Assembly: GCF_900129375.1 (NCBI RefSeq)
Contig: NZ_FQVN01000008.1
Span: 248,001-312,000, forward strand
Direction of reading: 5' to 3'
Origin: Streptoalloteichus hindustanus
GTDB taxonomy: Bacteria > Actinomycetota > Actinomycetes > Mycobacteriales > Pseudonocardiaceae
DNA: 64,000 nucleotides
Part shown: positions 1-8,300 of the stretch, piece by piece
How positions within the stretch are numbered: the first letter of the stretch is position 1
Layout of the letters: every line of letters starts with the position of its first letter
Position numbers and translations under genes: made by a program
The notes under the pieces: model-generated
What the model saw: only the letters and a program-made list of their open reading frames with translations
What the model was told of the DNA's origin: nothing
Databases searched by the model: none

Positions 1-1
1 A

Positions 2-76
2 CAGGTGGACAACAACCCCTGTTACGCACGGTGGTTCGCGGACCGGCCAGAGCTTCGTCCGGAAGTGGTCGACTAG
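2..76 (+). CDS. 3' end of a LysR-family regulator (partial)
   Basis: Only the last 24 codons are in the window, ending at a TAG at 74-76. The frame reads VDNNPCYARWFADRPE, almost the same as VDNNPCFARWFAEHPE near the C-terminus of the complete LysR gene that follows. The two genes are therefore tandem paralogues on the same strand, separated by about 90 bases. The assignment rests only on this C-terminal match; nothing of the DNA-binding domain is visible. Confidence 0.75.
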   Translation, partial: QVDNNPCYARWFADRPELRPEVVD

Positions 77-165
77 CCCGAACGGCGGGCAGTCGGCCGG
101 GCTTCGGAGGTGACCAACCCAACGACGGGTTGCCGCCGTCACCCGAAACGGTCATAACTGGGCAC

Positions 166-1200
166 ATGCCCGAACTGGAGATCCGCCACCTGCGCATGCT
201 CTGCGCGATCGCGGACACCAGCAGCCTGACCCAGGCCGCGACCCGGCTGGGTCTGTCCCAGCCCGCGCTGACCGCGCAGTTGCAGCGGATCGAGCGGATG
301 GTCGGCGCCGAGGTCTTCGACCGCGCCCGCAGCGACGCGCGGATCACCGCGTACGGGCGGATGCTCGTCGACGCCGCCCGCGGCGTCCTGGCCGGCGTCG
401 ACCACCTCCAGGCGATCACCAGGAACACCACCGAGCCCGCGGGCACCGTGCTGCGCGTCGGGGGCGTCCAGGGCCGGTTGAACACCGGGTGGATCCGGCT
501 GCTGGAGGAGCGGTTGCCCGCGCTGGAAGTGCGGGGCCGGATCGGGCTGTCCGCGCCGACGCTCGTCGACATGGTGGCCCAGGGCCAGCTCGACGTGGTG
601 AACGTGTTCGAGCACCCCGGCTACGAGCTGCGGTGGCCGGAGGGGCTGGTCTGCCGGGTGCTGGTGCCGAGCGAGCCGACGATGGTCGCGCTGGGCGCGG
701 CGCACCCCCTCGCCGGCCGGGACGAGCTGGAGCTGGCCGACCTCGCCGACGACGAGTGGATCCTGTGCACGCCGGACGAGGAGGGCAGCCAGGCCGCGTT
801 CCTCGCCGCCTGCGGCGCGGCGGGGTTCATGCCGAGGGTGCGGCACTACGCGGACGACCCCGTCTCCCGCCGGCACTTCGTGCAGACCGGCCGGTGCATC
901 GCGCCCTGCCGCGCCACGTCCCGGGAGACGGACGGGATCGTGATCCGGATGCTCGCCGGCGACCCGGTGCCGATCCGCCGCTACGTGGCCTGGCGGGAGG
1001 GCACGGTGGGGCACCACGCCGAGGTGTTGTTCGACAGCGCCGCGCGGGCCTACCTCGGGCTGGTCGACAACAACCCCTGCTTCGCGCGGTGGTTCGCCGA
1101 GCACCCTGAGACGCACCCGCCGACGGCGGAGGGGGCGGCGTTTCCGCCGCCCCCTCCGAATCCGTGCGCCGATCAGGCGGTCTTGAGGGTGAGCCCGTAG
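166..1200 (+). CDS. LysR-family transcriptional regulator
   Basis: A 344-residue LysR-type regulator. Residues 1-60 form the winged helix-turn-helix (SLTQAATRLGLSQPALTAQL), and residues about 90-300 form the periplasmic-binding-protein-like effector domain. The ATG at 166 is chosen because the LysR domain begins there (MPELEIRHLRML); the frame stays open further upstream but that part is low in family character. The target genes are unknown; it is a tandem paralogue of the partial gene upstream. The last 30 or so codons are odd: the frame runs through a strong hairpin and ends inside the convergent protease gene, so the original stop has probably been lost. Confidence 0.85.
   Translation: MPELEIRHLRMLCAIADTSSLTQAATRLGLSQPALTAQLQRIERMVGAEVFDRARSDARITAYGRMLVDAARGVLAGVDHLQAITRNTTEPAGTVLRVGGVQGRLNTGWIRLLEERLPALEVRGRIGLSAPTLVDMVAQGQLDVVNVFEHPGYELRWPEGLVCRVLVPSEPTMVALGAAHPLAGRDELELADLADDEWILCTPDEEGSQAAFLAACGAAGFMPRVRHYADDPVSRRHFVQTGRCIAPCRATSRETDGIVIRMLAGDPVPIRRYVAWREGTVGHHAEVLFDSAARAYLGLVDNNPCFARWFAEHPETHPPTAEGAAFPPPPPNPCADQAVLRVSP
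1128..1157. terminator. Perfect 13-bp hairpin between LysR gene and protease gene
   Basis: A 13-bp G/C stem (1128-1140 with 1145-1157) and a TTTC loop. It lies between two convergent genes and would work in both directions as a factor-independent terminator, although there is no long U-run. It sits inside the extended reading frame of the LysR gene. Confidence 0.6.
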
Positions 1201-2393
1201 GTGGACAGGATCTCGCCGACGGGCTGGTAGTAGGCCACGTTCGGCTGGCCGACCTTCTCGCCGCAGACGGTCTTGCCGTTCTGCTTGTAGCCGATGCCGC
1301 CGCTGGTCACACCCTGGGCGTAGTTGCCGGCCATCCAGGAGCCACCGCTGTCACCGCCCTCGGTGCAGGTGTCGCTCTTGACCATGCCGTAGACGGTGTC
1401 GCCGTTGTCGTAGTTGACCGTCACGTTGTAGGCCTGGACCGTGCCGCAGGTCCACCCCGTGGTGCGGCCCGACTTGCACACGGTGCTGCCGACCGGGGCC
1501 TGCGAGGCGCCGGAGACGCGCACGGCGTACCCGTTGTACTTCGACACCGCGCCCTGCGGGGCCCAGCTCTGGGTGTCGATCGTGGAGTACGCGTAGTCGT
1601 TCGTGGGGAAGCTGTAGTCCTGGACGGTGCCGAGGTAGGTGCCGTTGCGGCGGAACTCGCCGTCGTCGATGCCGTGGGCGCAGTGGCCAGCGGTGATCAT
1701 CACGGCCCGGCCGGAGCGGTCGGTGGCGTTGAAGCCGTCCGAGCACACGTAGCCGCTGCCGTTGACGCTGAACTCGATCTGCTGGCCGCCGTAGAGGTTG
1801 GTGGCCTGGGTGGTGGCCTTGCCCTGGACGCGCTCCACGCGGGCCGTGCCGCCCAGCGCCTCCGCCGTGCGCAGCAGGTCGGTCACGCCGGCCGAGCTGT
1901 CGCCGGCGGGAGCCTGGACCACGACCTGGTTGTTCGGCACGTCGACGTACCAGCTCGCGCCCCGCGCGGCCTTGCCGGCCTGGTCGAGCCTGGCCTTGGC
2001 CGCGTTGAGGTCCGTGACGCCGCGGTCGACCTTCTTCGCCGTCGCGCCGGAGCGGCGCACCTCGTCGGCCGCGCCGTCGTCGGTGACGTTGACGACCAGG
2101 GCGCCCGATCCCTGGTCGACGTAGGAGCCGGCCACCCGCGCGCCGAGCTTGTCGGCGAGCTGGGTCGCGGTGCGGGTCTGCCCCTCCTGGGCGAGCACCC
2201 GGCGCACCGCCTCGGCCCGGTCGAGGCCCCGGCCGCTCAGGTAGTCCACGGCGGCGAGCTGGCCGCCGGAGAGCTGCTCGGCGGGCGCGGCGACCGCGGA
2301 GCCGGCCGCGCCGGTGAGCGCGACGGCGGCCAGCGCCGCGAGGGTGGCGGCGACGCCGAGTGTTCGACCCCGCAGTCTGGTGCGTGCGGACAT
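1173..2393 (-). CDS. Secreted streptogrisin-type S1 serine protease with prodomain
   Basis: A 406-residue chymotrypsin-fold protease of the streptogrisin/alpha-lytic group. Residues 1-36 are an Arg-rich, Ala-rich signal peptide ending in AVAAPA. Residues about 38-190 are the alpha-lytic-protease-type propeptide that assists folding. The mature enzyme starts near residue 200. The catalytic triad can be seen: His237 in TAGHC, Asp266 in TNDYAY and Ser349 in GGDSGGSW. Cysteines pair around His237 and Ser349 as in the family. It is exported and matured outside the cell. The gene stands alone, convergent with the LysR gene. The length and all key residues are normal. Confidence 0.95.
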   Translation of the reverse strand: MSARTRLRGRTLGVAATLAALAAVALTGAAGSAVAAPAEQLSGGQLAAVDYLSGRGLDRAEAVRRVLAQEGQTRTATQLADKLGARVAGSYVDQGSGALVVNVTDDGAADEVRRSGATAKKVDRGVTDLNAAKARLDQAGKAARGASWYVDVPNNQVVVQAPAGDSSAGVTDLLRTAEALGGTARVERVQGKATTQATNLYGGQQIEFSVNGSGYVCSDGFNATDRSGRAVMITAGHCAHGIDDGEFRRNGTYLGTVQDYSFPTNDYAYSTIDTQSWAPQGAVSKYNGYAVRVSGASQAPVGSTVCKSGRTTGWTCGTVQAYNVTVNYDNGDTVYGMVKSDTCTEGGDSGGSWMAGNYAQGVTSGGIGYKQNGKTVCGEKVGQPNVAYYQPVGEILSTYGLTLKTA

Positions 2394-2560
2394 GCATCCT
2401 CCTCGTGTGCAGGGGTCCGCCCCTTTTGGTGGACTGGTCCACTTCGCTCAGTAAGAGGGGCGGCACGATGAGTCATTCAGCGGAGGATGCTTGCAACCCG
2501 AATGGGTTAAGGGAATAGGCCGAGCCATAACAAAGGGCCATAACATCTCGGCCATGATCG

Positions 2561-2596
2561 CCACGGCCACGGCCACGGCCACGGCCACGGCCACGG
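2561..2596. repeat. Hexanucleotide tandem repeat (CCACGG)6
   Basis: Six perfect copies of CCACGG in the intergenic space just downstream of the VIT-family gene. The same hexamer, on the opposite strand, is repeated eight times inside a small antitoxin-like gene at 49406-49453. It is a candidate slippage-prone microsatellite. Confidence 0.9.
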
Positions 2597-2621
2597 CCCA
2601 CGGGTGGGCCGGGCTGGTGGG

Positions 2622-3341
2622 TCAGGTCGTGACGACGCCGACGACCGAGCCGACGAGGAAGGTGGCGACCGCCGCGAGCGCGCCGAGGGCGAGCTGCCGC
2701 AGGCCGTTGCGCCACCACGAACGAGTCGTCCACCGCGCGACCAGGGCGCCGGCGACGAACAGCCCCGCGCCGCCGACGAGCAGGCCGGCCGGCAGCGAGG
2801 CGAACCCGAGGAGGAACGGCGCCAGCGGGGTCAGCGCGCCGAGGGAGAAGCAGAGGAAGGACAGGAGGGCGGCCGTCCACGGCGAGGGCTGTTCGTCCGG
2901 ATTGACGCCCAGCTCCTGGGTGACGTGAACCCGCACCGCGAGCTCCGGGTTCGCGTGGACCTCGGCGGCCACGCGCTCGGCCGTCGGCCGGGTCAGCCCC
3001 ATCGCGACGTACGCCTCGACCAGTTCGGCCCGCTCCCCTTCGGGGTTGTCGCGCAGTTCCGCCCGTTCCACCGCGACCTCGGCGCGCACCGCGTCGTTCT
3101 GGGTCTCCACCGACGTGTACTCGCCGATCGCCATCGAGAGGGCTCCGGCGACCAGGCCGGCCACCCCGGACAGCACGACCACGTCGGGTCCGGCCCCGCC
3201 GCCCCCGACGCCGGCCACCAGCGCGATGTTGGTGACCAGGCCGTCCATCGCGCCGAAGACCGCCGGCCGCAGCCAGCCCCCGGAGACGTCGGAGTGGATG
3301 TGCCCGATTTCCCCGTGGCCCACCTTCTCGGTCTGTGCCAC
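2622..3341 (-). CDS. VIT1/CCC1-family divalent metal transporter
   Basis: A 239-residue membrane protein of the VIT1/CCC1 family, which moves Fe(II) or Mn(II) across a membrane. The N-terminal helix pair carries the family pattern FGAMDGLVTNIALVAGV (about residues 29-45). A second helix reads SMAIGEYTSV. A charged cytoplasmic linker (about residues 80-155) rich in Glu and Arg is the metal-binding region in this family. Three C-terminal helices follow. The bacterial members are thought to be iron or manganese exporters of the cytoplasmic membrane; the metal cannot be told from sequence. It is a single gene, read away from the MauE gene. Confidence 0.88.
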   Translation of the reverse strand: MAQTEKVGHGEIGHIHSDVSGGWLRPAVFGAMDGLVTNIALVAGVGGGGAGPDVVVLSGVAGLVAGALSMAIGEYTSVETQNDAVRAEVAVERAELRDNPEGERAELVEAYVAMGLTRPTAERVAAEVHANPELAVRVHVTQELGVNPDEQPSPWTAALLSFLCFSLGALTPLAPFLLGFASLPAGLLVGGAGLFVAGALVARWTTRSWWRNGLRQLALGALAAVATFLVGSVVGVVTT

Positions 3342-3541
3342 GACGCCACTGTAGGGAGCGAAAGCCGGCTCAGGACAGCCTTGGGAAGGTGTGGCTAGCC
3401 TGAGAAAAGGCAGCTCAGAGCTACTGGATCGAGACAGAAGGCCGTTGCGCTCGGTGAGGAGCGGGTGACGGTGACCGGTATCACCCGAGTGACGCAGGGT
3501 GGTTAAGCGTTTCCTCAGAGTGCGTCGGTACCCTTCGCCGC

Positions 3542-4096
3542 GTGGCGAAGCCGATGGCTGTCGGAATGCCCGCCCGCCGGTCGGTCGGGGACCTGCTCGG
3601 CACGCTGGTCCGGTTCGGACTGGCCGCGGTCTGGCTCGTCTCCGGCGCGATCAAGGCCGCGGCCCCGGAGCGGACCTACCTGTCCGTGCAGGCGTTCCGG
3701 GTGCTGCCGGACGCCCTGGCCGGGCCGGTGGCGGCCGTGCTGCCGTTCGTCGAGCTGGGACTCGGCGTCCTGGTGCTGTTCGGCGTGGGCACGCGCGTCG
3801 TCGCGGCGTTGTCCTGCCTGGTGCTGCTCGCGTTCGTCGCCGGCATCACGCAGGCGTGGGCACGGGGGCTGAGCATCGACTGCGGGTGCTTCGGCGGCGG
3901 CGGCGACGTCGCCCCCGGCGAGACCCGCTACCCCGAGGAACTGGCCAGGGACACCGGTTTCCTGGCGCTGGCCGTCTGGCTGCTCGTCCGGCCGCGCTCG
4001 CTGCTGTCCGTCGACGGCTGGCTGGGCCTGGGCCGTCCGGCGCGCGACGGGGATGATGGTGACGACCGGGACGAACCCGTCCCGGCCGAGTCGTAG
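3542..4096 (+). CDS. MauE/DoxX-like integral membrane protein
   Basis: A 184-residue protein with four predicted membrane helices (about residues 20-40, 65-85, 87-107, 130-150). It has the MauE pattern: LVSGAIKAAAPE after helix 1, and a paired-cysteine loop IDCGCFGGGG after helix 3. MauE-type proteins are linked to electron delivery for disulfide formation in exported proteins. The gene is followed after 5 bases by a membrane-anchored DsbA-like protein, so the two almost certainly work as a redox pair, with the CxC loop passing electrons to or from the CxxC of its neighbour. GTG at 3542 is used; an in-frame ATG at 3554 is an alternative. Confidence 0.85.
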   Translation: MAKPMAVGMPARRSVGDLLGTLVRFGLAAVWLVSGAIKAAAPERTYLSVQAFRVLPDALAGPVAAVLPFVELGLGVLVLFGVGTRVVAALSCLVLLAFVAGITQAWARGLSIDCGCFGGGGDVAPGETRYPEELARDTGFLALAVWLLVRPRSLLSVDGWLGLGRPARDGDDGDDRDEPVPAES

Positions 4097-4101
4097 GAGG
4101 G

Positions 4102-4914
4102 ATGCTGGACGTGGGCGGCGCCGAACGGACCGCGCGGAAGCGGAAGCAGACCACGCAGGCGGCGAGGGCGGTGGCCGCGGCACGCGGCGGCAACGACCGC
4201 CGCAACGTCATCATCGGCGTGGTCATCGTGGTGGTGATGGCCGTCGCCGTGATCGGCGGCGTGCTCTACACCCGGAACAGCAGCACCTCCGGCGGGGCCG
4301 GGGACATCCCGGTGACCGCCGCGCACGCGCAGTACCCCACCAAGGTGGAGGACGACGGCACGGTGCTGGCCGGCAACGAGTCGGCCAAGGTCACCGTGGA
4401 CGTCTACGAGGACTTCCTGTGCCCGGCCTGCGGCTCGTTCGAGAAGCTCTACGGCGAGCAGCTGGAGAAGGCCGTCGCCGACGGCAAGGTCAAGGCGCGC
4501 TACCACATCCTCAACCTGCTCGACCGGTACTCGAACCCGGCCGGCTACTCGCTGGAGGCGGCCAACGCGGCGATCGCGGCGGCCGGCACCGGCAAGTTCC
4601 CCGACTTCCACGCCAGCCTGTTCCGCACCCAGCCCAAGGAGGGTGGGAAGGGCTACACCCAGGACCAGCTCGTCAAGCTGGGGCAGGCGGTCGGCATCTC
4701 CGGCGGCGACTTCGAGTCGGCCGTGCGGGGCGGCAAGTACAACGAGCAGATCAAGAAGCAGCTGGAGGCCGCCGGCAACAACCCGGCCCTCCAGCGGGAG
4801 AGCGCGCAGGGCAAGAGCTTCGGCACCCCGACCATCGCCGTGAACGGCACGATGGTCGACCTGCAGGACGCCGAGTGGCTGAAGAAGGCGATCGAGCAGT
4901 CCGGCCAGGGCTGA
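4102..4914 (+). CDS. Membrane-anchored DsbA-family thiol-disulfide oxidoreductase
   Basis: A 270-residue protein with one membrane anchor (about residues 36-56) after a basic cytoplasmic tail, then an extracytoplasmic DsbA-like thioredoxin domain (about 80-268). The active-site motif is CPAC at residues 107-110 within VYEDFLCPACGSFEK, and the cis-proline loop is seen in FGTPTIAVNG. It would oxidise or isomerise disulfides in secreted proteins such as the nearby S1 protease. It follows the MauE-like gene in an operon and is followed by a strong terminator. Confidence 0.93.
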   Translation: MLDVGGAERTARKRKQTTQAARAVAAARGGNDRRNVIIGVVIVVVMAVAVIGGVLYTRNSSTSGGAGDIPVTAAHAQYPTKVEDDGTVLAGNESAKVTVDVYEDFLCPACGSFEKLYGEQLEKAVADGKVKARYHILNLLDRYSNPAGYSLEAANAAIAAAGTGKFPDFHASLFRTQPKEGGKGYTQDQLVKLGQAVGISGGDFESAVRGGKYNEQIKKQLEAAGNNPALQRESAQGKSFGTPTIAVNGTMVDLQDAEWLKKAIEQSGQG

Positions 4915-4927
4915 TCTCCGCCGCGCG

Positions 4928-4968
4928 ACGGGGGTGGCGTCACCGGACGCCACCCCCGTTTTGTCTTT
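4928..4968 (+). terminator. Rho-independent terminator after the DsbA-like gene
   Basis: A 14-bp perfect stem (4928-4941 with 4946-4959), loop ACCG, followed by a T-rich stretch. It starts 14 bases after the stop of the DsbA-like gene and also faces the 3' end of the convergent ligase gene. Confidence 0.9.
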
Positions 4969-4998
4969 CCGGCCTCGGTTCCGGAGCCCAGCGCGGGC

Positions 4999-6348
4999 CT
5001 AGCCCAGGCCGCGCACGGGCGGCTCGCCCCCGGTCCACCGGGCCAGCCGGCGGGCCTTGCCGGTCTCCGAGCGCGGCACGCCGCCCGGCGGGAGCACGGT
5101 GACCGCGCAGCCGATGCCGAGCCGCGCGCGCAGTGCGCCGACCAGGTCGTGCCGCAGCGTCTCCGCCTCGTCGACGGCCACCGACTCCGCGAAGGGCTCC
5201 ACGGCGATCCGCAGCTCCGGCCGTGCGGGGTCCCGGCGGTCCTCCACGACCAGGTAGTGCGGCGCGACCCGCTCGTCGGCCAGCAGCACCGCCTCGATCT
5301 CCGACGGGAACACGTTCACACCTCGGACGACGAGCATGTCGTCCCGGCGGCCCAGCAGCTTGCTCATGCGCCGCAGCGTGCGGGGCGAGCCGGGCGCGGG
5401 GCCGGCGAGGCGGGCGATGTCGCCCGTGCGGTAGCGCAGCAGCGGCATGCCGGTCTTGGTGAGCGTGGTGAACACCAGCTCGCCGGGGGCGCCGTCGGGC
5501 ACCGGGCGGCCCTCGTCGTCGACGGCCTCCACGTAGAAGTGGTCCTCGGCGACGTTGAGCATGCCGTCGGAGTCCAGCGACTCGCAGGCCACGCCCGGTC
5601 CGATCACCTCCGACAGCCCGTAGATGTCCAGCGCCCGCAGCCCGAGCGACTGCTCGATCTGGGCCCGCATCCCGTCGGTCCACGGCTCCGCCCCGAACAC
5701 GCCGGTCCGCAGCGCCAGCTCGTCCGGTTCGATCCCCGCCGCCCGCAGCGCCTCGCCCAGGTGGACGGCGTAGGACGGCGTGCAGCACAGCACGTCCGCG
5801 CGGAGGTCGAGGAGCAGGCGGAGCTGGCGGTCGGTCATGCCGCCCGACATCGGCACGACCGTCGCGCCGAGCCGGATTGCCCCGTGGTGGATGCCGAGCC
5901 CGCCGGTGAAGAGCCCGTAGCCGTACGCGCAGTGCACGACGCTCGTGCGCGTCGCACCGGCCCCGCCCAGGGCGCGGGCCATCACCTGGGCCCAGACCTC
6001 CAGGTCGTGGGCGGTGTAGGGGATCAGCGTCGGCCGTCCGCCCGTGCCCGACGACCCGTGCACGCACACGATGTCGGTCTCCGGGGCCAGCCGGAGGCCG
6101 AACGGGTAGTGCTCCCAGAGGTCCGGCTTGCTCAGGGTGGGCAGTCGGGGGAGGTCCCGCAACGTCACGTCGGCGCCCTGGCGGACCCCCGCGGCCCGCA
6201 GGCGCTCCGCCTGCACCCCGTCCGCGGCGAGGAGCCGGTCCACCAGGCCGCGCAGCCGGTGCTGCTGCAGCTCACGCCGCCGCTCGGGGTTCGCGCCCTC
6301 CGCGTCGGGGTCGACGAGGTGGGGCACGACACTGCGCTCAACCGTCAT
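4999..6348 (-). CDS. Phenylacetate-CoA ligase family AMP-forming enzyme (PaaK-like)
   Basis: A 449-residue ANL-superfamily adenylate-forming enzyme of the PaaK type. The phosphate-binding loop reads HGSSGTGGRPT (about residues 96-106). Adenylate-binding motifs are IYGLSEVIGPG and, further on, YRTGDIARL. The C-terminal mobile domain reads GRRDDMLVVRGVNVFPSEIE and ends with a conserved Lys in SETGKARRL. It activates an aryl-acetic or aryl acid as its CoA thioester. No other phenylacetate-degradation genes are near, so the natural substrate is open; PaaK-like enzymes also act in secondary metabolism. It stands alone, upstream of the tRNA genes in divergent orientation. Confidence 0.88.
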   Translation of the reverse strand: MTVERSVVPHLVDPDAEGANPERRRELQQHRLRGLVDRLLAADGVQAERLRAAGVRQGADVTLRDLPRLPTLSKPDLWEHYPFGLRLAPETDIVCVHGSSGTGGRPTLIPYTAHDLEVWAQVMARALGGAGATRTSVVHCAYGYGLFTGGLGIHHGAIRLGATVVPMSGGMTDRQLRLLLDLRADVLCCTPSYAVHLGEALRAAGIEPDELALRTGVFGAEPWTDGMRAQIEQSLGLRALDIYGLSEVIGPGVACESLDSDGMLNVAEDHFYVEAVDDEGRPVPDGAPGELVFTTLTKTGMPLLRYRTGDIARLAGPAPGSPRTLRRMSKLLGRRDDMLVVRGVNVFPSEIEAVLLADERVAPHYLVVEDRRDPARPELRIAVEPFAESVAVDEAETLRHDLVGALRARLGIGCAVTVLPPGGVPRSETGKARRLARWTGGEPPVRGLG

Positions 6349-6495
6349 CTGGCCTGTTCTAGCAGGTCAGGGCGTTGTGAGCTAGATCTGTTGGACGGGG
6401 ACCGCCCCCCGATTTCGTTTTTCGGGGGCACGTGTTGTAGCGTATGCAGCGCACCGCCGAGGGGGAAACCCCGAGAGAGCGGAGCAAGACCGCAA

Positions 6496-6568
6496 GGGGC
6501 TGTAGCGCAGTTGGTAGCGCACCACACTGGCAGTGTGGGGGTCACGGGTTCGAATCCCGTCAGCTCCA
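6496..6568 (+). tRNA. tRNA-Ala (GGC), copy 1
   Basis: A full cloverleaf: acceptor stem with the alanine identity pair G3-U70, D arm GCGC-AGTTGGTA-GCGC, anticodon loop CTGGCAG (anticodon GGC), T arm with TTCGAAT, and discriminator A. The CCA end is not encoded in full. The copy at 6796 is identical. Both share a leader of the form GTGTTGTAnCGTATGC about 60 and 25 bases upstream. Confidence 0.97.
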
Positions 6569-6584
6569 CTCGGTTGAGATAGCC

Positions 6585-6634
6585 CCGAAGGCCCTGGTCA
6601 GGAAGCTCCACCGCTTCCCGCCCAGGGCCTTCGG
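6585..6634 (+). terminator. Hairpin after tRNA-Ala copy 1
   Basis: A 13-bp stem (6585-6597 with 6622-6634) and a 24-base loop, starting 16 bases after the tRNA. There is no U-run, so it may act as a terminator or as a 3' processing signal. Confidence 0.55.
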
Positions 6635-6795
6635 CATTCCCGAGCCCCGCCCCGACCCCAGGTTCGGTCACCGCCTCCTCGCGGCACGCCCTGGTGATCG
6701 GCATGACGAGGCGTCCACCCTGGCTCTGGGCACGGCGGCGGGATGGGGTGAAGCCGGGGCGCGGGCCGTGTTGTAACGTATGCGGGCACCACCGA

Positions 6796-6868
6796 GGGGC
6801 TGTAGCGCAGTTGGTAGCGCACCACACTGGCAGTGTGGGGGTCACGGGTTCGAATCCCGTCAGCTCCA
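6796..6868 (+). tRNA. tRNA-Ala (GGC), copy 2
   Basis: The 73 bases are identical to copy 1, 300 bases downstream. The preceding leader is also similar to that of copy 1, so the duplicated unit included the promoter. It decodes GCC alanine codons, which are very common in this genome. The biosynthetic gene cluster begins about 340 bases further on. Confidence 0.97.
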
Positions 6869-6887
6869 CTCGTGCTAGGCACACGGA

Positions 6888-6933
6888 GAAGAAAGCCTGG
6901 TCAGGACACGTCCTGGCCAGGCTTTCTTCTTTC
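6888..6933 (+). terminator. Terminator after tRNA-Ala copy 2
   Basis: A 13-bp perfect stem (6888-6900 with 6917-6929), capped by a smaller inner hairpin and followed by TTTCTC. This is a good factor-independent terminator that separates the tRNA unit from the cluster. Confidence 0.8.
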
Positions 6934-7210
6934 TCGGCAGGCCTTCTCGCCTCACTTGGGTCGATGCCCGCCAGGGTGGCGTGAGGTCGTGCTGATGCCG
7001 CTGTTGATCGGGCGACAACCCTGGATCAGCGGAGGTTTTCGCCCTTGCCGTTGTTTGTCGTTCTCGACTGACGAGAGGTGGCGTGGCGTAGGCACACCCC
7101 CTTCGAATCTGCGGACTCGCCTCCATGAGTGGCACTGCGAAAGCTGATTCAGCTGATTCCGAAACGCTCTTCGATCATTTGGGAGGCAGCCCCGCCCCGG
7201 TTGTCGGCGG

Positions 7211-8248
7211 TCAGGGGGTGTAGGTGAGGAGGTCCTGGCTGCGGGGGTCTTTCATCCAGCGGACGTTGTAGTAACGGGCTTCCGTGAGGGGGTTGGGGAG
7301 GCGGCCGTCGAGGATGGCGTCGGTGACGTCGTCGCTGGCGTCGGCGACGGTGCGGGTGGGGGTGATGCCCAGGAGCTGGTGGAGGCGGCGGGAGGTCAGG
7401 CGGTAGGAGCGGCGGTCGTCGGTGGGGGTGGTCGTGGTGGTGACCTCGGCGCCGAGTTTGGCGGTGACCCTGGTGGCGATGACCTTCGCGATGTCGGCGA
7501 CCGGGAGGTTCTCGTTGCCGACGTTGATGGGGGCGCCGTTGAGGGCGCCCAGCGAGTCGTCCAGGACCAGTCGTTGGTAGACCTCGACCAGGTCGTCGAT
7601 GTGGACGTTGGGGCGGTACTGGGCGCCGCCGAAGACGGTGATCTCGCGGTTGCCCACGGCCTGGGCGGTCAGCAGGTTGACCGTGAGGTCGAGGCGCTGG
7701 CGGGTGGACACGCCGCACACGGTCGCCGCGCGGAGCGCGACGGTCTCGAACGAGGTGTCGGTGAGGGGGAAGAGGATTTCCTCGCCCAGTGCCTTGTACC
7801 GGTTGTAGTCGGTGATCGGCACCAGCGGGTGGGACTCGTCGACCTCGGGGGAGTCGCTGATCCCGTAGACGCTGGCCGAGGAGGCGTAGACGAAGCGGCG
7901 GACGCCGGCCTCCTTCGAGAGCCGCATGACGTGGTCGAGGCACTCGAAGTTCACCGAGCGGCCCAGCTCGGGGTTCAGGTCGAAGCTGGGGTCGTTGGCC
8001 ACGGCCGCGAGGTGGACGACGACGTCGACGTCCCGCAGTGCCGTCCGGAACAGGTCGGCGTCGCGGATGTCGCCCTGGACGTTCTCCAGGCCGGGGTCGG
8101 CGAGGTCCCGCAGGCCGTCGCCGAAGATCCGCGAGTCGAGCACCCGCACCCGGACCCGCTTGTCCAGCAGCCGCCGGGTGAGGACCGAGCCGATGTAGCC
8201 GGCGCCGCCCGTGATCAGGACGAGGCCGGGACCGGCGTGCTTGTTCAT
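7211..8248 (-). CDS. NAD-dependent nucleotide-sugar epimerase/dehydratase
   Basis: A 345-residue extended SDR of the GalE/WcaG type. The Rossmann motif is GGAGYIG at residues 14-20. The catalytic set is Ser in YASSASVYG and the YNRYK pair (YxxxK). A C-terminal part with a long stretch of Thr (TTTTTPTDD) binds the sugar nucleotide. It is the last gene of a leftward cluster arm (GMC oxidoreductase, radical SAM, phosphatase, aminotransferase, this gene). Its direct neighbour is a PLP sugar aminotransferase, so the two could together make a 4-keto and then a 4-amino sugar nucleotide, as needed for the 4-amino-4-deoxyglucose of apramycin. That role is inference; the exact reaction cannot be read from the sequence. 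Confidence 0.85.
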   Translation of the reverse strand: MNKHAGPGLVLITGGAGYIGSVLTRRLLDKRVRVRVLDSRIFGDGLRDLADPGLENVQGDIRDADLFRTALRDVDVVVHLAAVANDPSFDLNPELGRSVNFECLDHVMRLSKEAGVRRFVYASSASVYGISDSPEVDESHPLVPITDYNRYKALGEEILFPLTDTSFETVALRAATVCGVSTRQRLDLTVNLLTAQAVGNREITVFGGAQYRPNVHIDDLVEVYQRLVLDDSLGALNGAPINVGNENLPVADIAKVIATRVTAKLGAEVTTTTTPTDDRRSYRLTSRRLHQLLGITPTRTVADASDDVTDAILDGRLPNPLTEARYYNVRWMKDPRSQDLLTYTP

Positions 8249-8300
8249 GAGACGTCAACTCCCGCTGGGGTGTGTCGGACGGACTGGGGCGAAGGCGGCG

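Noticed and set aside
2561-2596. CRISPR-like array
   Set aside because: It is an unbroken hexamer repeat without spacers; no cas genes are present.
6796-6868. tRNA-Ala as attachment site of an integrated element carrying the cluster
   Set aside because: No integrase, excisionase or second copy of the tRNA 3' end was found between 7 and 64 kb.
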